This document shows, in pieces, positions 39,224 through 47,359 of a stretch of DNA of 64,000 bases (its first letter is position 1; every line of letters starts with the position of its first letter). Source of the stretch: Polaribacter haliotis (GTDB taxonomy: Bacteria; Bacteroidota; Bacteroidia; Flavobacteriales; Flavobacteriaceae); the NCBI RefSeq assembly GCF_014784055.1, contig NZ_CP061813.1, positions 3,110,001-3,174,000 of the forward strand, written 5' to 3'. The notes beneath the pieces were generated by a model. It saw nothing but the letters and a program-made list of their open reading frames with translations. It had not been told where the DNA came from and did no database searches. Position numbers and translations under genes: made by a program.

Positions 39224-41422
39224 TTATTTTGTTTTATTTAGTAAATTTTCTTCTAAAAAGTTGGTCATTTTCGTATATAAATTCAAACGCATGTTTTTTC
39301 CTTTGTAAATTCCATGAGTTCTATCTGGTACAATAAATTGGTCGAATTGTTTATTGGCTTCAATTAAAGCGTTTGTCATTCTATAAGAATTTTGCACATG
39401 TACATTGTCATCTCCAGTTCCATGGACTAATAAATAGTTTCCTTCTAACTTATCTGCATAATTTATTGGAGAATTCTCATCATAACCAGCAGGATTTTCT
39501 TGTGGAGTTCTCAAAAAACGTTCTGTGTACACAGTGTCGTAAAAACGCCAAGAAGTTACTGGAGCAACAGCAATTGCAGTTGTAAAAATATCATTTCCTT
39601 TTAAAAGTGAATTTGTACTCATATGTCCACCAAAAGACCAACCCCAAATCCCGATATTATTTTTATCAATATAAGAACGTTCTGCCAACTTTTTAGCCGC
39701 TGTAATTTGGTCTTCAGATTCATATTTTACTAAATTTAAGTAGGTAGATTTTTTAAAATCACTTCCTTTAAAACCGGTTCCACGTCCATCTACACAAACC
39801 ACAATCATTCCTTTTTGGGCTAACATATTATGCCAATAATCGTTACTTGCATTCCAGCGATTTGCTACTTGTTGCGAACCAGGTCCAGAATATTGAAACA
39901 TTAATAATGGATATTTTTTATTTTCATCAAAATCCACAGGTTTAATCATCCACATATTCAATTCGTTTCCATTAATTTCAATGGTGGAAAATTCTTTCGG
40001 ACTCATTTTATATTTCAATAAATCTTTTTGAAGTTTATTATTTTCTTTAATTGCTTTCAACATTTCTCCTTCAGCAGTATATAAAGAATAAATTGGAGGT
40101 GTTTTTGCAGATGAATAGGTGTTAATAAAATAATTTAAGTTGGTGCTAAAAGCAGCTTGATTTGTGCCATCTTTTTTACTTAATATTTTCTTGTTATTTC
40201 CATCTAAATCAATAGAATATACACCTCTATTGGTAGAGCCATTTTCTACAGATTGATAATAAATTGTTTTCTTGTCTTTATTAAAACCATAGTAATTCGT
40301 TACTTCCCATTTTCCTTTGGTAACTTGGTTGATTAGTTTTCCATAGAAATCATAGTGATAAATATGATTGAATCCGTCTTTTTCGCTCGTCCAAATAAAA
40401 CTATTGTCTGCTAAAAAAGTTAAATTATCATGAATATCTACATAGGCTTTATCAGTTTCATTTAAAAGCAAAGTAGTCCTGCCATTTAAAGCATTTACTT
40501 TGTGTAATTTTAAATCATTTTGATGGCGATTCAAAGTCGTAGCAACTAAAATATTCGCATCATTAGACCATTTAATTCTTGGAATATATTCGTAATCGCC
40601 CAAAGCAATTTTCTTTGTTCTTTTTGATGAAATAGAGAACATGTGCAAAGTTACAACTGCATTTTTTTCGCCTGCTTTTGGGTATTTAAAAACTTGTTGC
40701 GTTGGGTAATTTCCAGTACCAACAATATCCATAGAAAAAGTTGGAACTTCGCTTTCGTCAAAACGTAAAAAAGCTAAATTTTTACTGTCCTTACTCCATT
40801 CAAAAGCTCTTACAAAACCAAATTCTTCTTCGTAAACCCAATCTGTAATTCCGTTAATAATACTGTTTTTTTTACCGTCTTTTGTAACTTTAATGACAGA
40901 ATTATTCGCAAAATCTTTAATAAAAAGATCGTTGTTTTTTGCATAAGCAATCTTTTTATTGTCAGGAGAAAAAATAGGTTCTTGTATGTCTTTTCCAATT
41001 AAACTTAGTTTTTTGGAAGCAATATCATACGCATAAAAAGTACCTTTAAAAGAACGTCTAAATATCTTTTCGAAATTTGTTCCTAAGATTAATTTGGTTT
41101 CATCTGCATTAAAACTGTAAGAAGAAAAGCCGTCTAAATCTTGTAAATTTTTACTGTTTACAATAGTTTCTACTTTCTCTAAAGTTTGGTAACTATATTT
41201 ATCTACTGTGGTTTCTTTGCTATCTTTATCGTAATTTAAAAGAGAATAAAAATCGCCATTCATGGAGTTTAAAGCGTTCATTCTATCTGTAGAAAAAGTA
41301 CCATCCCAAATCTCTTCCAAAGAAATTTCTTTTGTTCCTTCACCTTCGTTAGAACTTGTTGTGTTCTTATCATTACAATTAGATAAAAGTAAAATAGTTG
41401 CTAAAATGAATAGTTTCTTCAT
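39224..41422 (-). CDS. Dipeptidyl peptidase IV-type S9 peptidase, lipoprotein (second copy)
   Basis: A 732-residue S9B serine peptidase with a lipoprotein signal ending LLLSNC. The ATG at 41422 is preferred; one codon earlier is a GTG. The propeller precedes a hydrolase domain with nucleophile Ser in GIWGWSFGGHMS, Asp in HGTGDDNVHV and His in DRTHGI. The pair of acidic residues that grips the substrate amino terminus is plausibly in DWVYEEEFG, as in DPP-IV. It differs clearly from the copy at 24495-26810, so it is an older paralogue, not a recent duplication. Co-transcribed with the POT transporter. Confidence 0.92.
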   Translation of the reverse strand: MKKLFILATILLLSNCNDKNTTSSNEGEGTKEISLEEIWDGTFSTDRMNALNSMNGDFYSLLNYDKDSKETTVDKYSYQTLEKVETIVNSKNLQDLDGFSSYSFNADETKLILGTNFEKIFRRSFKGTFYAYDIASKKLSLIGKDIQEPIFSPDNKKIAYAKNNDLFIKDFANNSVIKVTKDGKKNSIINGITDWVYEEEFGFVRAFEWSKDSKNLAFLRFDESEVPTFSMDIVGTGNYPTQQVFKYPKAGEKNAVVTLHMFSISSKRTKKIALGDYEYIPRIKWSNDANILVATTLNRHQNDLKLHKVNALNGRTTLLLNETDKAYVDIHDNLTFLADNSFIWTSEKDGFNHIYHYDFYGKLINQVTKGKWEVTNYYGFNKDKKTIYYQSVENGSTNRGVYSIDLDGNNKKILSKKDGTNQAAFSTNLNYFINTYSSAKTPPIYSLYTAEGEMLKAIKENNKLQKDLLKYKMSPKEFSTIEINGNELNMWMIKPVDFDENKKYPLLMFQYSGPGSQQVANRWNASNDYWHNMLAQKGMIVVCVDGRGTGFKGSDFKKSTYLNLVKYESEDQITAAKKLAERSYIDKNNIGIWGWSFGGHMSTNSLLKGNDIFTTAIAVAPVTSWRFYDTVYTERFLRTPQENPAGYDENSPINYADKLEGNYLLVHGTGDDNVHVQNSYRMTNALIEANKQFDQFIVPDRTHGIYKGKNMRLNLYTKMTNFLEENLLNKTK

Positions 41423-41566
41423 CACAGACCTTAATATTTAATAAAAGTTTGCCAAGTTTACGGAAAAATCAACAAAAAAATGGTAAAAAAATGAGAAAAG
41501 TTGAATATAGTACGATGTTTTAGAGGATTCATTTATATTTGTTTAATATAGATTACAGAAAGATAA

Positions 41567-43294
41567 ATGAGCAAAAAAATATCAGGTTTTTCCAAGTTTA
41601 CAAAAGCGGAAAAAATCAATTGGCTAACAGAGAATTACTTAAACGAGAATCCAAATGCGAAATCTATTTTAGAACAATATTGGAATGAAGATGATGGTTT
41701 ACAACAATTACATGACGATTTTATAGAAAACACCATCACAAATTTTTATTTGCCATTTGGAGTAGCTCCAAATTTTGTTATTAATAATAAAACCTATGTT
41801 TTACCAATGGTAATAGAAGAAAGTTCTGTAGTTGCAGCGGCTTCTTTGGTGGGGAAATTTTGGAGTACAAGAGGTGGTTTTACAACGGAAGTAATTTCAA
41901 CAACCAAAATCGGACAAATACATTTTATGTATGCTGGCAAAAAAGCCGATCTAGAAACTTATTTCAACAAAAATAAAACAGAATTATTGGCATCAACAGC
42001 TTCCATTACTAAAAATATGGAAAAACGTGGTGGAGGAATTTTAAATATTGAATTAAAAGACAAAACCGATAAAATTGCCAACTATTATCAATTGCATGTA
42101 ACGTTTGAAACCAAAGATTCTATGGGTGCAAACTTTATAAATTCCTGTTTAGAAGCGATGGCAAATGCTTTTAAAAATGAAGAAATTGAAGTGGTAATGA
42201 GTATTCTTTCGAACTACGTTCCAGAATGTTTGGTAAGGGCAGAAGTAAGTTGTAAAATAGAAGATTTAGGTGGAGAAAATCCAGAGAAATTTGCTGAAAA
42301 ATTTCATCAGGCAGTACAAATTGCAGAAGTAGAACCTTATAGAGCAGTAACGCATAATAAGGGAATTATGAATGGAGTTGATGCGTTAGTTCTGGCAACT
42401 GGAAACGATTTTAGAGCTGTAGAAGCAGGAGTTCACGCATATGCTGCAAGATCTGGAGAATATACAAGTCTGTCTCATTGTTCTATTGAAAACGGAATTT
42501 TTAAATTTTGGATAGAACTTCCTTTGGCTTTAGGAACTGTTGGTGGATTAACAGGTTTGCATCCAATGGCGAAATTGTCTTTGGAAATGTTACAAAAACC
42601 ATCTGCAAGAGAATTAATGCAAATTATGGCAGCAGCTGGTTTGGCGCAGAACTTTGCAGCTTTAAGAGCTTTAACTACGAAGGGAATTCAGCATGGACAT
42701 ATGAAAATGCACTTGCAGAATATTTTAAATCAGTTAGGAGCAAATGATACCGAAAAAGTAATTATTGAAAAATATTTCGATACTAAAACTGTTTCTCATA
42801 GTGCAGTTGTAAAAAAGTTGGAAGAATTAAGAGCTCCAAAAGTAAATTGGGTAAATTTTTTAAATTTTGAGAGTTTAAAAAACACACTTACGAACTTAAA
42901 TGTGAATACGAAACCGCTTTTTGGAAAAATGAATGGACAACAAATGATAGAGCATTTGTCTTTTTTAATGAAAGTTTCTAACGGAAAAGTAAATGCAGAT
43001 TTTTTTGTAGAAGATGGAAAATCGGCAAGAAGAAAAGCCTTTTTAAATACAGATGGCGAATTGAAAGTTGGTTTTAAAGCTCCAATGTTATCAGAAGAAC
43101 CAATTCCTGCGAAATTTTCTACAATAAAAGAATCTATCAACGATTTATTTTTTCAAATTGAAGCTTTTCAAGATCATTTTAAAACCGCAAAAAATGAAAA
43201 TCATCCTTTTTTTGGTGAGTTAGATTATGAACATTGGCAAAAATTTCATGTAAAACATTTTACACATCATTTTAAACAATTTGGGCTGGTTTAA
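41567..43294 (+). CDS. Class II HMG-CoA reductase with C-terminal DUF1569/DinB-like domain
   Basis: A 575-residue protein. Residues 1-430 form a class II hydroxymethylglutaryl-CoA reductase with catalytic E84/E85 in VIEESSVVAAAS, K265 in THNKGIMNG, D281 in ATGNDFRAVEA and H376 in KGIQHGHMK. Annotation pipelines call this class degradative, but in Flavobacteriia the enzyme is expected to supply mevalonate for isoprenoids. The next gene, a GHMP kinase, fits that. Residues about 435-575 are an extra domain resembling DUF1569 of the DinB-like four-helix fold, with candidate metal ligands H463 in IEHLSFL and H561, H564, H567 in FHVKHFTHHF. Class II enzymes are normally near 430 residues, so this is a fusion. 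A -7-like TATATTTG lies at 41534-41541. Confidence 0.88.
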   Translation: MSKKISGFSKFTKAEKINWLTENYLNENPNAKSILEQYWNEDDGLQQLHDDFIENTITNFYLPFGVAPNFVINNKTYVLPMVIEESSVVAAASLVGKFWSTRGGFTTEVISTTKIGQIHFMYAGKKADLETYFNKNKTELLASTASITKNMEKRGGGILNIELKDKTDKIANYYQLHVTFETKDSMGANFINSCLEAMANAFKNEEIEVVMSILSNYVPECLVRAEVSCKIEDLGGENPEKFAEKFHQAVQIAEVEPYRAVTHNKGIMNGVDALVLATGNDFRAVEAGVHAYAARSGEYTSLSHCSIENGIFKFWIELPLALGTVGGLTGLHPMAKLSLEMLQKPSARELMQIMAAAGLAQNFAALRALTTKGIQHGHMKMHLQNILNQLGANDTEKVIIEKYFDTKTVSHSAVVKKLEELRAPKVNWVNFLNFESLKNTLTNLNVNTKPLFGKMNGQQMIEHLSFLMKVSNGKVNADFFVEDGKSARRKAFLNTDGELKVGFKAPMLSEEPIPAKFSTIKESINDLFFQIEAFQDHFKTAKNENHPFFGELDYEHWQKFHVKHFTHHFKQFGLV

Positions 43295-43297
43295 TAG

Positions 43298-43550
43298 TTT
43301 GTCATTCTTGTGTAGGCAGGAATCCAAAGTAAGTAAATTGATGAAAGAAAGTAGCTTATCAATATTGTAATAAAACAAATAAAATAAAAGGACATTATAT
43401 TTCTTTTATTGTTTATAATTTGTATTAAATAATTTATGGTACAAATGATGATTAAAATGGGAGAATATAAAAACACCTATCTTTTTTAAAGATTGGGTTA
43501 GAAATATTTAAAGTATTAGTATGGATTCCTGCCTACTCAGGAATGACAAA
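43298..43550. repeat. Inverted-end repeat element between HMG-CoA reductase and GHMP kinase
   Basis: Left end TTTGTCATTCTTG (43298-43310) followed by GGCAGGAATCCA. Right end TGGATTCCTGCC followed by TACTCAGGAATGACAAA (43522-43550), an inverted match of the left. The 195-base A/T-rich interior has no gene. The right end contains the ATG used as start of the GHMP kinase gene (43543). The same ends occur at 47941-47970 and 48062-48110. Confidence 0.75.
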
Positions 43551-44553
43551 AACAACTATCTTGAAAAACTATTATTCAAACGGAAAATTATTACTAACAG
43601 GAGAATATCTCGTTTTAGATGGTGCTAAATCCTTGGCTTTACCAACAAAATTCGGGCAAAATTTAATTGTTGAAAAAATTAAAGAACCAGAAATCATTTG
43701 GGGAAGTTTTACGAGCAAAGGCGAATGTTGGTTTGAAGCTATTTTCGATTTAAAAAAACTACGATTAATCTCAGCAACTTTTAATTCAGATAAAGAAGGA
43801 AGTGCAGATATAATTGCAGAAACTTTGTTAGATATTTTAAAGGAAGCCAAAAATATGAATCCAAAATTTTTGGAAACAGAAAATGGGTTTTTGGTAAAAA
43901 CGGAACTCACTTTTCCAAGAGATTGGGGTTTAGGAAGTTCATCAACTTTAATAAATTCTATTGCGAGTTGGGCAAATGTAGATGCTTTTCAACTGTTATG
44001 GAATTCTTTTAAAGGAAGTGGTTACGATATTGCTTGTGCGCAAAATGATACACCAATATTTTATCAAATTAAAAGAGATTTCTCGACTTCGCTCGAAATG
44101 ACACCGAAAGTAGAACAAGTTGAATTTAATCCGAGTTTTAAAGAAAATTTGTTTTTTGTGCATTTGAATCAGAAACAAGATTCTAAAGAAGGAATCGCAA
44201 AATTTAGAGAAAGTGGAGATGATTATCAGAAAGAAATAGAAAGAATTTCTGCTATTTCTGATGAGTTTTTAGAAGCAAAATCAATATTAGAGTTTAATAA
44301 ATTAATTATTGAACACGAGCAAATTATCAGTTCAATTATCAAATTAAAACCAGTAAAAGAAAAATTATTTCCAGATTATTTTGGAGAAATTAAAAGTTTA
44401 GGAGCTTGGGGTGGCGATTTTGTAATGGTTACAGGAAATTCAACAACACCAGCTTATTTTAAAAATAAAGGATTTCAAACAATTCTTTCGTATTCAGAAA
44501 TGATTAAGCCCACCTTAATCCTCCCAAAGGGAGGAAACTCAAACGTGAGTTAA
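43543..44553 (+). CDS. GYDIA-family GHMP kinase
   Basis: A 336-residue GHMP-fold small-molecule kinase of the GYDIA subgroup found in Bacteroidota. It is most likely a mevalonate-pathway kinase, because it sits next to HMG-CoA reductase. Family marks are GKLLLTGEYLVLDGAKSLA (14-32), the phosphate loop PRDWGLGSSSTL (125-136) and SGYDIACA (159-166). The available ATG lies inside an intergenic repeat, so MTKTTI is repeat-derived and the native start has probably been replaced; a TTG at codon 7 is an alternative. Residues about 177-187 match a palindromic repeat in frame, and the last 15 residues come from another. The conserved core is intact. Confidence 0.85.
   Translation: MTKTTILKNYYSNGKLLLTGEYLVLDGAKSLALPTKFGQNLIVEKIKEPEIIWGSFTSKGECWFEAIFDLKKLRLISATFNSDKEGSADIIAETLLDILKEAKNMNPKFLETENGFLVKTELTFPRDWGLGSSSTLINSIASWANVDAFQLLWNSFKGSGYDIACAQNDTPIFYQIKRDFSTSLEMTPKVEQVEFNPSFKENLFFVHLNQKQDSKEGIAKFRESGDDYQKEIERISAISDEFLEAKSILEFNKLIIEHEQIISSIIKLKPVKEKLFPDYFGEIKSLGAWGGDFVMVTGNSTTPAYFKNKGFQTILSYSEMIKPTLILPKGGNSNVS
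44077..44104. repeat. Palindromic repeat inside a coding sequence
   Basis: The segment reads TTTCTCGACTTCGCTCGAAATGAC with flanks; TCGA...TCGA arms pair around CTTCGC. It looks like a mobile palindrome common between genes in this family, here translated in frame as DFSTSLEMT within the GHMP kinase. Confidence 0.6.
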
Positions 44554-44703
44554 AAACATATAAAAATTATAATTAAAGTTTTTGGTGGAGTTTTGATACA
44601 AAATCATAATATTTTTAATTGAAAGCATTCGTAAAACATGAAAATAGAAAATAAAGATAAAAGCAAGAGTGAATTTTCCCTTTTGGGGAATAAAAAGGGG
44701 CTC
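44509..44703. repeat. Composite intergenic repeat, inverted relative to 20461-20617
   Basis: Left end 44509-44541 (CCCACCTTAATCCTCCC, then AAAGGGAGGAAACTC). Right end about 44665-44703 (GAGTGAATTTTCCC, then TTTTGGGGAA, then AAAGGGGCTC). These are the two ends of the composite repeat at 20461-20617 in the opposite orientation. The left end encodes the C-terminus of the GHMP kinase and the right end part of the N-terminus of the next protein. Confidence 0.7.
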
Positions 44704-45906
44704 ATTGTTATTATTGGAGGAGGAGCAGCAGGATATTTTACAGCAATAAATGCGAAAGAAAATAACCCAGATTTAGACATTATAATTCTCGAAAAAGGGA
44801 AAGATGTTTTACAAAAAGTAAAAATTTCTGGAGGAGGAAGATGTAATGTTACGCATGCATGTTTTGAACCAAAAGAATTGGTTAAATTTTATCCAAGAGG
44901 AGAAAAAGAGTTATTGGGTCCTTTTCATCAATTTATGACAGGAGATACTTTTGAATGGTTTGATGATAGAGGAGTTCCATTAAAAATAGAAGATGATAAT
45001 CGTGTTTTTCCAGAAGCAAATACGAGTCAGGCAATTATAGATTGCTTCCAAAAAGCTGTTGATAAGTTGCAAATTAAAGTGTTGACAAACAATGGTGTAA
45101 ATTCTGTTTATGAACAAGATAATCAATGGGTTGTTAACACAAAAGAGCAGGTTTTTAAAGCAGATAAATTAGTAATTGCTGCTGGAAGTTCCAAAAAAGT
45201 GTGGGAGTTATGTGAAACTTTAGATCATTCTGTAATTGAGCCTGTTCCGTCTTTATTTACGTTTAATATCAACGATAAAAGAATTGTAGATTTATTAGGA
45301 ATCGCGGTTCCAAATGCAACTGTTAATATTGTGGGCACAAAATTAGAAGCGTCAGGACCTTTGTTAATTACACATTGGGGCATGAGTGGTCCAGCAGTTT
45401 TAAAATTGTCTGCTTTTGGCGCGAGAATTTTGGCAGATAGAAAGTACCAATATAATATTGAAGTAAATTGGCTCTCAAGACCCACTGATAAAATATTAAA
45501 CGTTTTACTAAATTTAAAAAAGAAAGAACCTCGAAAAACGGTAATTTTAAAATCGCCTTTTGCAGAAATCTCAAAAAGATTGTGGGAACGTTTTGTAAAG
45601 TTTTCTGAAATCGATGCAAACCAAAATTGGGCAGATTTAAATTCTCGTCAATTAGAAAATTTGGCAAATCAATTAACAAAAGGGGTTTACAATGCAAATG
45701 GTAGAACTACTTTTAAAGATGAATTTGTTACTGCTGGAGGAATCGATTTAAAAGAAATAAACTTTAAACGTTTTGAAAGTAGAAAACACAAAAACCTCTT
45801 TTTCGTTGGCGAAGTTTTAAATATTGATGCTGTTACTGGCGGTTTTAACTTCCAAAATGCATGGACAGGTGGTTTTATTTGTGCAAAAGCATTGGCTGAA
45901 AAATAA
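44638..45906 (+). CDS. BaiN/HI0933-like NAD(P)/FAD-dependent oxidoreductase
   Basis: A 422-residue flavoprotein of the HI0933/YhiN (BaiN) family. The FAD-binding VIIGGGAAGYFTAINA occurs near residues 24-39, instead of at the very start, followed by KVKISGGGRCNVTHA and the C-terminal VTAGGIDLKEI and FVGEVLNIDAVTGGFN. The first 22 residues (MKIENKDKSK, then SEFSLLGNKKG) are charged and correspond partly to an intergenic repeat end, so the original N-terminus was probably shorter. No ATG occurs between them and the FAD loop. The reaction is unknown; the name BaiN comes from a proposed bile-acid role that need not apply. Confidence 0.85.
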   Translation: MKIENKDKSKSEFSLLGNKKGLIVIIGGGAAGYFTAINAKENNPDLDIIILEKGKDVLQKVKISGGGRCNVTHACFEPKELVKFYPRGEKELLGPFHQFMTGDTFEWFDDRGVPLKIEDDNRVFPEANTSQAIIDCFQKAVDKLQIKVLTNNGVNSVYEQDNQWVVNTKEQVFKADKLVIAAGSSKKVWELCETLDHSVIEPVPSLFTFNINDKRIVDLLGIAVPNATVNIVGTKLEASGPLLITHWGMSGPAVLKLSAFGARILADRKYQYNIEVNWLSRPTDKILNVLLNLKKKEPRKTVILKSPFAEISKRLWERFVKFSEIDANQNWADLNSRQLENLANQLTKGVYNANGRTTFKDEFVTAGGIDLKEINFKRFESRKHKNLFFVGEVLNIDAVTGGFNFQNAWTGGFICAKALAEK

Positions 45907-45980
45907 CGTCATTACGAAAGAGGTACGATTGAAGCAATCTGTTAATCTAATTAAAAGATTGCTTTGCACCTCGCAAAGAC
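45906..45980. repeat. REP-like palindromic element
   Basis: CGTCATTACGAAAGAGG begins at 45907. GAAGCAATCT (45931-45940) pairs with AGATTGCTTT (45956-45965), and CACCTCGCAAAGAC follows. It has the form of the known CATTGCGAG...GAAGCAATC type dispersed palindromes. It lies between the flavoprotein and thioredoxin-like genes. Confidence 0.6.
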
Positions 45981-46026
45981 TTTAGAGATTACTAATACTT
46001 AAATCCCTAACCACTAAAAACTAATT

Positions 46027-46581
46027 ATGGCATTAACAGAATCAAACAATTTTTCAATTGGAGCAAAAGCACCCGATTTTACTCTACGAAATACAGTAAA
46101 CGATAAAATGGTTTCTTTAACCGAAGTAAAAGGCGCAAAAGGAACTGTAATTATGTTTATTTGTAATCATTGTCCGTTTGTAATTCATGTAAATGCTGAG
46201 TTGGTAAAAATGGCGAATGAATATCAACAAAAAGGCATTGGTTTTATAGCAATTAGTTCTAATGATATTGAAAATTATCCTCAAGATGCACCAAAATACA
46301 TGAAGCAAGTTGCAGAAAAGCAAAATTATCCTTTTCCGTATTTGTTTGACGAAACTCAAGAAATAGCAAAAGCTTATGATGCAGCTTGTACACCAGATTT
46401 TTATGTATTTGATAAAAATTTAGAATCTGTTTATCATGGACAATTAGACAATTCTAGACCCAATAATGGAGTGCCAATAACTGGAAAAGATATTAGAAAT
46501 GCTTTAGATAATTTGCTGGAAAATAAAGTTGTTATAGAAAACCAAAAACCAAGTGTTGGTTGTGGGATTAAGTGGAAGTGA
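46027..46581 (+). CDS. Thioredoxin-like peroxiredoxin-family protein
   Basis: A 184-residue AhpC/TSA-type thioredoxin-fold protein without a signal peptide. The redox motif is CNHC in FICNHCPFVIHVNAE near residues 45-60. AISSNDIENYPQDAP and the late GCGIKWK are typical of a cytoplasmic Bacteroidota/Cyanobacteria subgroup often labelled thioredoxin family protein. It likely reduces peroxides or protein disulfides; the partner is unknown. Confidence 0.85.
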   Translation: MALTESNNFSIGAKAPDFTLRNTVNDKMVSLTEVKGAKGTVIMFICNHCPFVIHVNAELVKMANEYQQKGIGFIAISSNDIENYPQDAPKYMKQVAEKQNYPFPYLFDETQEIAKAYDAACTPDFYVFDKNLESVYHGQLDNSRPNNGVPITGKDIRNALDNLLENKVVIENQKPSVGCGIKWK

Positions 46582-46592
46582 TTTTTGAGTTT

Positions 46593-46699
46593 CGTTAGCG
46601 TATTTATGTTTTGGAAAGTTGCGATTTTTAAGAACGGCTAATTTTCCGCAGAATAATTAACGTTTGCAAAAATGAAGCGACTTTTTGGTTAAGCTAAAA
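46593..46699 (-). repeat. Long imperfect hairpin downstream of the orphan gene (attC-like)
   Basis: Nested pairing arms can be read off: TTAGCG (46595-46600) with AGCTAA (46692-46697); GTTGCGATTTTT (46618-46629) with AAAAATGAAGCGAC (46668-46681); AACG (46633-46636) with CGTT (46661-46664); and TAATTTTC (46639-46646) with GAATAATTA (46651-46659) around loop CGCA. On the minus strand it follows the orphan gene after the sequence GCATACAACACCGTA. From memory, such tails occur behind single hypothetical genes in several Bacteroidota. No perfect RYYYAAC/GTTRRRY core pair is present. Confidence 0.5.
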
Positions 46700-46735
46700 A
46701 CAAGCAATTTTTTTACGGTGTTGTATGCAGTTTTT

Positions 46736-47197
46736 TTATTCGAAAATCAGTTTTAATTGTCCATTTTCAGGAATTAAATTCCACTTTTCGCATAGTTGGT
46801 CAAATTCCAATTTCATTTTTTCAATATCTGTTAAGTTCATTTGCGGAACTCTAATTCCGTTAATACTTTGAGCTTCCCAATTTATTAATTCAATAAATTG
46901 TTCAGTTTTCGCTGCACCAGAACCAACAGATTGAAGGTTTCTCGCCATAATTTCAGATAGCCAAGTTTCAGAGCCCAAATTTCGAATTATTTCTTTATCT
47001 GATAATTCTTCTATAGTCATTCCAGATTTAACCTTTCCGTAAAAACCTTTTTCCAATTTGAATTTTTTTTCAACAAGATAGTGAGCAATGTCGTGATTTG
47101 GAAAATCAGGTCCAAGATTCGCACTTGTTAATGTTCCATCCTTTCTTTTACAAGTTAGAGTATTTCTATTTTTACCTTTTGTGAATATTATTTCCAT
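46736..47197 (-). CDS. Orphan protein of unknown function
   Basis: A 153-residue soluble protein, unrecognised. It opens with a beta-rich, positively charged segment (IIFTKGKNRNTLTCKRKDG). It contains PDFPNHDIAHYLVEK near 30-45, reminiscent only in form of small metal or substrate sites, and ends with a helical region (LEFDQLCEKWNL). It has no signal peptide or membrane segment. It lies alone between structured non-coding segments on both sides and is oriented against its neighbours. This is the layout of a captured gene cassette. Confidence 0.65.
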   Translation of the reverse strand: MEIIFTKGKNRNTLTCKRKDGTLTSANLGPDFPNHDIAHYLVEKKFKLEKGFYGKVKSGMTIEELSDKEIIRNLGSETWLSEIMARNLQSVGSGAAKTEQFIELINWEAQSINGIRVPQMNLTDIEKMKLEFDQLCEKWNLIPENGQLKLIFE

Positions 47198-47217
47198 TTC
47201 TCAAATTTCACTTAACT

Positions 47218-47262
47218 TAAGACGATTATGACGTTGTTTTAATGTCTTAATAATCGGTCTTA
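47218..47262. other. Inverted repeat upstream of the orphan gene
   Basis: TAAGACGATTAT (47218-47229) pairs with ATAATCGGTCTTA (47250-47262) with one bulged base and a 20-base loop. Flanking ATTTC and GAAAT extend the pairing. It may be an operator, the 5' leader of the orphan gene or the other boundary of a cassette. Confidence 0.6.
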
Positions 47263-47359
47263 GCGAAATTATAAGAAAATAAGTTTAGATACAAACTAAA
47301 TTATTCTACTAAAACTCTCTTTTATACTTTGTAACTTTGTAATTCTGAAACTAAAAAAA

